The position numbers and the translations under genes are program-made. 38,056 bases of DNA from CAYUWG01 sp964448285 (lineage in GTDB: Bacteria; Bacteroidota; Ignavibacteria; SZUA-365). The notes beneath the pieces were generated by a model. It had not been told where the DNA came from. It did no database searches and worked only from the letters and a program-made list of their open reading frames with translations. Below, piece after piece: positions 34,237-38,056 of this stretch. Numbering within the stretch: the first letter of the stretch is position 1; each line of letters begins with the position of its first letter. The stretch is taken from NCBI GenBank assembly GCA_964448285.1, contig CAYUWG010000034.1, positions 1 through 38,056 on the forward strand, given 5' to 3'.

Positions 34237-35034
34237 ATGATTGCCGCATTCAGGTGCATGTGCCGCAGGTGTTTCATTTGCGGCACTTTTTTGTTGGCTC
34301 TGTTTCTCCCGTTGACGGCGCGAGTGAGCGCACAATCCGAATCCGGGTGTTTCGCAATCGTCGGCACGACGGAACGGTTTATCGGGAGTGTTACGCAAAG
34401 CGGTGAATTGAGAGACACCGCCGTCTTCATCAATCGCTGTCCGGAATCCGTAACGATTCAATCCGTGCGGTCAAGCTGTGGATGCACGGAACTGAGCGCG
34501 TCGAAGAACACGGTTGCATCAGGCGACAGTGTGAAGATTCGTTTGGTCTATCGGCCGATTCGCGGTTCGAAAGGATTCGTCTCGAAGACGATCAGCATTC
34601 TTCTCGCGAACCACCAGCAACCGGTTTTGTACAGGATCACCGCAAAGGTATTGACCGACTTCGAGCTTCAGCCGAAGCGCTTCGATATCGACAGTATCCT
34701 CTTAGGCCGCGTGACGAGTCGAAGCGTTACGGTTGAAAACATCACCGACAATTCGATCATCGTTTCTGCGAAAACCGAATCGATGTCGCTCTACCCGGAA
34801 AGCGGAAGTGCGAAGACGATTCCCTTCTCCGAGGTTTCGATCACGCCGCAATCTCTGAAGCTTGCACCGAAGGAAAGGAAAAGCGTTCGGATCGAATTGA
34901 AGCCTGAGAAGCCCGGCCGCATGATGGGATCGATACGGTTTTCCAGCGACAACGGCGAGCAGTATCTTGACCTCGCCGGATGGGCTATTCATCCACCGAG
35001 TAAAAAAGAACCCCGAAAAAAGTCCTCCCGATAA
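34237..35034 (+). CDS. DUF1573 secreted protein, paralogue 3
   Basis: Third paralogue, 265 aa from ATG 34237, which abuts the previous stop with no gap. The leader ends TFLLALFLPLTARVSAQ, and the mature part has VGTTERFIGSVTQSG and RSSCGCTELSASKN, a diverged DUF1573 motif, followed by an Ig-like half (SLKLAPKERKSVRIEL). A C-terminal basic tail (PPSKKEPRKKSSR) is unusual. A terminator-like hairpin overlaps codons 8-19, so ATG 34258 (signal MCRRCFICGTFLLALF) is the other candidate start. It stands 3 bases before the PfpI gene, so the two are likely co-expressed. Confidence 0.82.
   Translation: MIAAFRCMCRRCFICGTFLLALFLPLTARVSAQSESGCFAIVGTTERFIGSVTQSGELRDTAVFINRCPESVTIQSVRSSCGCTELSASKNTVASGDSVKIRLVYRPIRGSKGFVSKTISILLANHQQPVLYRITAKVLTDFELQPKRFDIDSILLGRVTSRSVTVENITDNSIIVSAKTESMSLYPESGSAKTIPFSEVSITPQSLKLAPKERKSVRIELKPEKPGRMMGSIRFSSDNGEQYLDLAGWAIHPPSKKEPRKKSSR
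34260..34292 (+). terminator. Intrinsic terminator or attenuator inside signal-peptide codons
   Basis: GTGCCGCA (34260-34267) pairs perfectly with TGCGGCAC (34279-34286), loop 11 nt, followed by six T residues (34287-34292). It has the form of a good rho-independent terminator for paralogue 2 yet lies within the start of paralogue 3. It could attenuate readthrough into paralogue 3 and pfpI. Confidence 0.6.
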
Positions 35035-35037
35035 TTC

Positions 35038-35571
35038 ATGCGATTGACCGATAAGACCGTGCTGGTGGTCCTTGCACATCGACAGTTCAGCGATGCAGAG
35101 TATTCCACGGTCGCGAAAATTCTCGAGCGCGAAGGATGTCGTCTGCGGATTGCCTGCACGGCACGTCAGCCGCTTCACGGCATGGACGGTGCCATCGTGG
35201 AACCGCAAACTTTGCTCAGCGAGGTTGTCGTCAGGCGATTCGATGCCGTCGTGCTTATCGGAGGGAACGGAGCGCGTGATTACTGGTCGCATCCTCGCAT
35301 GATGAATCTCTTACGCGCGTTTCATGAGTCGGGAAAAATTCTCGCAGCCATCTGTATCGCACCCGTTACGCTCGGACGTGCGGGGCTGCTGGATAAAACG
35401 CCGGCAACGTGCCATCAATCCGTGCGACGGGAGCTTGAACAAACCGGCGCCATCGTACAAGGCGATGCCGTCGTTCGTGCAAAGAACATCCTTACGGCGC
35501 GAGGTCCCGAGTCTTCGGGTGTTTTTGCAGAAGCGCTCGTGGATATGCTCTGCGAAGGTGCCGACGCGTAA
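35038..35571 (+). CDS. DJ-1/PfpI family protein
   Basis: A 177-aa cysteine-based amidotransferase-like protein. The nucleophile elbow AAICIAPVTL holds the expected cysteine after a VLIGGNGARDYW strand, and the end has TARGPESSGVFAEALVDML, a typical ThiJ/PfpI closing helix. Family members serve as chaperones, glyoxalases or deglycases; the exact activity cannot be assigned. It starts 3 bases after the DUF1573 paralogue 3 stop, so it is probably the last gene of that operon. No signal peptide is present, so it is cytoplasmic, unlike its operon partners. Confidence 0.85.
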   Translation: MRLTDKTVLVVLAHRQFSDAEYSTVAKILEREGCRLRIACTARQPLHGMDGAIVEPQTLLSEVVVRRFDAVVLIGGNGARDYWSHPRMMNLLRAFHESGKILAAICIAPVTLGRAGLLDKTPATCHQSVRRELEQTGAIVQGDAVVRAKNILTARGPESSGVFAEALVDMLCEGADA

Positions 35572-35657
35572 GCGCGATTCACTTTTGAATTCCATCGCAT
35601 CGCGGCCTACATTTGTACGGCCTTCGTTGAGAACACGAGGGTTTCTTTTTGAACGAT

Positions 35658-35744
35658 GGAGAGATGCCGGAGTGGTTGAACGGGGCGGTCTCGAAAACCG
35701 TTGAGCCTTTCGGGGTTCCGTGAGTTCGAATCTCACTCTCTCCG
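35658..35744 (+). tRNA. tRNA-Ser (anticodon CGA)
   Basis: An 87-base cloverleaf with a 7-bp acceptor stem (GGAGAGA with TCTCTCC), anticodon loop CTCGAAA with anticodon CGA reading UCG serine codons, a long variable arm typical of serine tRNAs, and T-arm GTGAG-TTCGAAT-CTCAC. CCA is not encoded. A terminator follows at once. Confidence 0.93.
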
Positions 35745-35747
35745 CAA

Positions 35748-35781
35748 AACGTCCGATGAATGTCCGGGCGTTTTTCTTTTT
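35748..35781 (+). terminator. Intrinsic terminator of tRNA-Ser
   Basis: AACGTCCG (35748-35755) pairs with CGGGCGTT (35765-35772) through one G-T pair. The 9-nt loop and the following TTTTTCTTTTT run make a standard terminator three bases after the tRNA end. Confidence 0.8.
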
Positions 35782-35868
35782 CGGGACAATCCCCACGACA
35801 CGGATGGGGAGTCCAACTCGCATCGGAGCTTCATTGATTCGCAACCGGGCGATGTCCATATTCACCCC

Positions 35869-36705
35869 ATGAAATCGGAAACGATCTTCATCGTGTCGGA
35901 TGGAAGCGGTCGAACGGCTGAGCGTTTGCTCAGGGCCGCGCTTACGCAGTTCGAAGGGAGGGAAGTCGAGCTATCCTATCACACCGAGATCCGGACGCGC
36001 GAACAAATCCATGCAGTGATTCATCAGGCGGTCGATGCGAAAGCACTCGTTGCGCACACGCTTGTCTCGAATGAGCTGCGCGAGTATATGCTGAACGAGG
36101 GACGTACCCACAACATCGGTACGATCGACCTGATGGGGCCGGTGCTTTCGCGATTGACTGAGCATCTCGCCGTGAATCCCAAAGAGAAGCCGGGCTTGTT
36201 CAGCCAACTGAATGCGGAGTATTTCCGTCGCATCGAGACGATGGATTTCGCAATCAAACACGACGACGGTCAACGGCTCGAAGGTCTTACGAAAGCGGAG
36301 ATCGTTCTTGTCGGCGTTTCCCGTACGTTCAAGACCCCGCTCTCGATGTATCTCGCATTCAAAGGCTGGTTTGTGGCGAACGTCCCGATGGTTCCGGAAA
36401 TCGCGCCGCCTGCGCAACTCAAACTCCTTCAGCCGGGCGTCGTGATCGGATTGACGATGCAGGCAAGGCGACTCGCGACACTTCGCTCGGCGCGGGGCGA
36501 GTTTCTCTTCCGCTTGCCGACGGGATATACCGAGCTTGACAGCGTTCGTCGTGAACTGATCGATGCGCTGCGTTATTATGAAAGCGAACCTGCCTGGCCC
36601 GTCATCGACGTGACGGGAAAACCCATCGAAGAAATTGCGGAAACGATTTTAGCCATTCGCCGAAGTGCTCTCGCGCCTTCGGATACAGACTCAGGAGTAC
36701 CATGA
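35869..36705 (+). CDS. Pyruvate, phosphate dikinase regulatory protein (PPSR/DUF299)
   Basis: Bifunctional serine/threonine kinase and pyrophosphorylase that switches pyruvate phosphate dikinase or PEP synthase off and on by (de)phosphorylating a threonine. The 278-aa protein begins IFIVSDGSGRTAERL, the family start, and has the P-loop GVSRTFKTPLSMYLA and the conserved GLTMQARRLATLR. I chose ATG 35869; the frame is open back to 35701, but that would run through the tRNA and its terminator. No PPDK gene is in this window. Its stop overlaps the MORN gene ATG by 4 nt. Confidence 0.9.
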   Translation: MKSETIFIVSDGSGRTAERLLRAALTQFEGREVELSYHTEIRTREQIHAVIHQAVDAKALVAHTLVSNELREYMLNEGRTHNIGTIDLMGPVLSRLTEHLAVNPKEKPGLFSQLNAEYFRRIETMDFAIKHDDGQRLEGLTKAEIVLVGVSRTFKTPLSMYLAFKGWFVANVPMVPEIAPPAQLKLLQPGVVIGLTMQARRLATLRSARGEFLFRLPTGYTELDSVRRELIDALRYYESEPAWPVIDVTGKPIEEIAETILAIRRSALAPSDTDSGVP

Positions 36706-37505
36706 AAACGTTATTGTTCATTCCGATATTTTTTCTCTGTGCTTACACACTCTCCGCTCAGGATGAAGGGCGGTGCGTGAAGGGCGATTGCATCAGGGGA
36801 AAAGGCACGATGGTCTGGCCTGACGGCAGGCAATACGTCGGCGACTTCTCCAAAGGATTGATGCATGGTATAGGCACATACACCTTCGCAAACGGCCGTC
36901 GCTACGAAGGCCAGTGGAAGGACGGTATGCGGCACGGCAAGGGAGTGTTCTTCTATCCGAATGGCGAGAAGTACGAGGGCGATTTCACGGATAACCGCGT
37001 CGAGGGGAAAGGAACGTATTACTATCTCATCGGCGAAGTTTATGATGGAGACTGGAAGAATGGGATGCGGCACGGGCAGGGGACGCTCGCACTGCTGAAC
37101 GGAGGCATGTTCGAAGGCTCTTGGCGGGACGACAGGCGGAATGGTTTCGGAATCGAACACTATCCCGACAGCGTGCGCTATGAAGGGAATTGGAAAGACA
37201 ACAGGAAAGACGGCAGCGGCTGGATGCTCTGGCCCGATGGAAAGCGCTATGACGGCAACTGGAAGAACGATAAGGAACACGGTGAAGGCATCTTGAAATT
37301 TCCGGACGGAAGCAGATACGAAGGGCCATTCCGCAACGGCCTGCAGAACGGTCGCGGGACGTGGCTCTTCTTCGACGGGCGCAAGTTTGTCGGGATGTTC
37401 AAAGACGGAAAGCGCAACGGTCCGGGCACACTCTACGATAAGGATGGCAATGTCATCCAGGTAGGGAAATGGAAGGATGATGAATTCGTCAAGCCACAAA
37501 AATGA
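36702..37505 (+). CDS. Secreted MORN-repeat protein
   Basis: A 267-aa exported protein. A signal peptide (LLFIPIFFLCAYTLSAQ) is followed by two cysteines (C25, C30) and ten back-to-back 23-residue MORN repeats from residue 33 to about 262. Each has the form GxGxxxxxxGxxYxGxWxxxxxx, for example GKGTMVWPDGRQYVGDF and GIGTYTFANGRRYEGQW. MORN arrays make a beta-hairpin ladder used for protein or lipid contact; no enzymatic domain is attached. Its ATG overlaps the PPSR stop (ATGA), an odd pairing of an exported scaffold with a cytoplasmic regulator. The dinucleotide pattern creates a long antisense frame that is not a gene. Confidence 0.88.
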   Translation: MKTLLFIPIFFLCAYTLSAQDEGRCVKGDCIRGKGTMVWPDGRQYVGDFSKGLMHGIGTYTFANGRRYEGQWKDGMRHGKGVFFYPNGEKYEGDFTDNRVEGKGTYYYLIGEVYDGDWKNGMRHGQGTLALLNGGMFEGSWRDDRRNGFGIEHYPDSVRYEGNWKDNRKDGSGWMLWPDGKRYDGNWKNDKEHGEGILKFPDGSRYEGPFRNGLQNGRGTWLFFDGRKFVGMFKDGKRNGPGTLYDKDGNVIQVGKWKDDEFVKPQK

Positions 37506-37600
37506 GGGCGGCGGCGGCGGAGAGGTAACGGAGGTTAAGAGGTGAAGAGGTGAAGAAGGTGAAGAAGAGGCCAGCCGATCAATCTCGTTCCCATCGCTCC

Positions 37601-37730
37601 CAGCCTGTGTGAAAAGTCATTGCGAGCGTCGCGAAGCAATCTCATCCCCTCGATTTTGAATCGTATTGAGAGATTGCTTCGTCGCTTCGCTCCTCGCAAT
37701 GACTCAGTAATAACCTTTTCACACAGGCTG
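37601..37730. mobile_element. MITE-like element, 130 bp
   Basis: Bounded by perfect 16-bp inverted repeats beginning CAGCCTGTGTGAAAAG, with TCC on both outer sides (37598-37600, 37731-37733), which may be a 3-bp target duplication. Inside is a second inverted pair, TCATTGCGAG (37617-37626) with CTCGCAATGA (37693-37702), each followed by a GAAGCAATC-type motif. Nested palindromes of this sort are widespread dispersed repeats in bacterial genomes. It has no coding capacity. It sits next to one of the two copies of the 18-bp repeat. Confidence 0.65.
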
Positions 37731-37782
37731 TCCACGTGGGAATGCAGTGCCCGACGCTCCGCGTCTCTAACCACGATTGTTG

Positions 37783-37823
37783 GGATTACGGATTACAGAT
37801 TAGCGGATTACGGATTACAGATT
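37783..37823 (+). repeat. 19-bp tandem pair
   Basis: GGATTACGGATTACAGATT occurs at 37783-37801 and 37805-37823, separated by AGC. The unit is itself built from a GGATTACA/G repeat. Confidence 0.85.
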
Positions 37824-37966
37824 CGCTTTTCGCATAACTCTCGTTCCCATCGCTCCGCATCGCTAAGACGATTGTCGATTGTCGGTCTCGACCACAAGCT
37901 GAAGCACAAGGCAATGAGACGCAGCGTGCGACAACATTCATACAATCATACATTCATACGTAGAGC

Positions 37967-38012
37967 ACACCGTTCCCCCGTCCCACCGACACACCGTTCC
38001 CCCGTCCCACCG
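37967..38012 (+). repeat. 22-bp direct repeat in pyrimidine-rich tract
   Basis: Two identical 22-bp copies, 37967-37988 and 37991-38012, two bases apart, built from CCGTTCCCCCGTCCCACC. Shorter partial copies (CGTCCCACCG, GTTCCTCCGTCC) follow to the end of the window. Confidence 0.8.
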
Positions 38013-38056
38013 TCCCACCGTTCCTCCGTCCCTCAGTTACTCCGACACTCCATCCC

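Larger units (their letters stand above)
37506..38056. other. Gene-free, repeat-rich intergenic region
   Basis: No credible gene is seen. From left to right it holds a purine-rich GGTGAAGA-type tract (37525-37570), a MITE-like element, two copies of an 18-bp sequence ending CATCGCTCC (37583-37600 and 37839-37856), a 19-bp tandem pair, and a pyrimidine-rich end with a 22-bp direct repeat (37967-37988 and 37991-38012). The frame at 37535-37774 on the minus strand runs through the repeat and is not supported. Confidence 0.75.

Noticed and set aside
35658..35744. tRNA-Ser as the insertion site of a genomic island
   Set aside because: No integrase and no partial tRNA copy nearby; flanking genes look like ordinary chromosome.
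35701..35868. N-terminal extension of the PPSR frame
   Set aside because: It runs through the tRNA-Ser 3' end and its terminator; the family start IFIVSDGSG lies at ATG 35869.
36711..37499. 262-codon antisense frame opposite the MORN gene
   Set aside because: It mirrors the regular 23-residue MORN repeat and has no start signal or recognisable motif; a by-product of codon pattern.
37506..38056. CRISPR-like array in the repeat-rich end
   Set aside because: Repeats come as pairs of different sequence with 2-3 base spacing; there are no equal spacers and no cas genes.

Overview
The window reads as chromosome of a Bacteroidota/Chlorobiota-type (FCB group) bacterium. The main clues are a secreted beta-helix protein with a type IX secretion sorting domain, three tandem DUF1573 proteins, Bacteroidota-style lipoproteins, and intact Shine-Dalgarno and extended -10 signals. 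A Kapabacteria- or Ignavibacteria-like lineage is a guess from overall gene style, not proof. Nearly all genes lie on the + strand; exceptions are a glycerate kinase at the left edge and one methyltransferase.

Left flank (1-10350): glycerate kinase, an MFS transporter, the Na+/H+ antiporter NhaA, an orphan TrpF, and a SigZ-type sigma factor. Next comes a tightly overlapping four-gene cassette: sodium:solute symporter, GHMP sugar kinase, SAM methyltransferase and NodB-type polysaccharide deacetylase. A second methyltransferase converges on the cassette.

Centre (10497-28595): the two halves of an AddAB-type helicase-nuclease (addA 10497-13598, addB 25764-28595) are separated by about 12 kb of anti-phage genes. 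These are hsdM, a 55-codon small ORF, a class II Fic protein, an orphan copy of the HsdM C-terminal tail, a PrrC/RloC-like ABC-type ATPase, hsdS, darT, darG and hsdR. Every junction from hsdM to hsdR is a 4-nt ATGA/GTGA overlap except darT-darG (19-nt gap), so the block looks like one translationally coupled transcript. It combines DNA restriction, two possible back-up abortive modules (DarTG DNA ADP-ribosylation, and a candidate tRNA-cleaving ATPase) and a Fic AMPylator. All of it sits inside the host exonuclease that would degrade restriction products. The duplicated HsdM tail suggests the island is a recombination chimera.

Right flank (28600-37505): a small lipoprotein, a small membrane protein, a T9SS beta-helix protein, a deoxyhypusine-synthase-like enzyme, three DUF1573 paralogues followed by a DJ-1/PfpI protein, tRNA-Ser(CGA) with a terminator, a PPDK-regulatory kinase/phosphorylase, and a secreted ten-repeat MORN protein. 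The last 550 bases are gene-free and repeat-rich, with a 130-bp MITE-like element bounded by 16-bp perfect inverted repeats. No CRISPR array, rRNA or transposase gene was seen.
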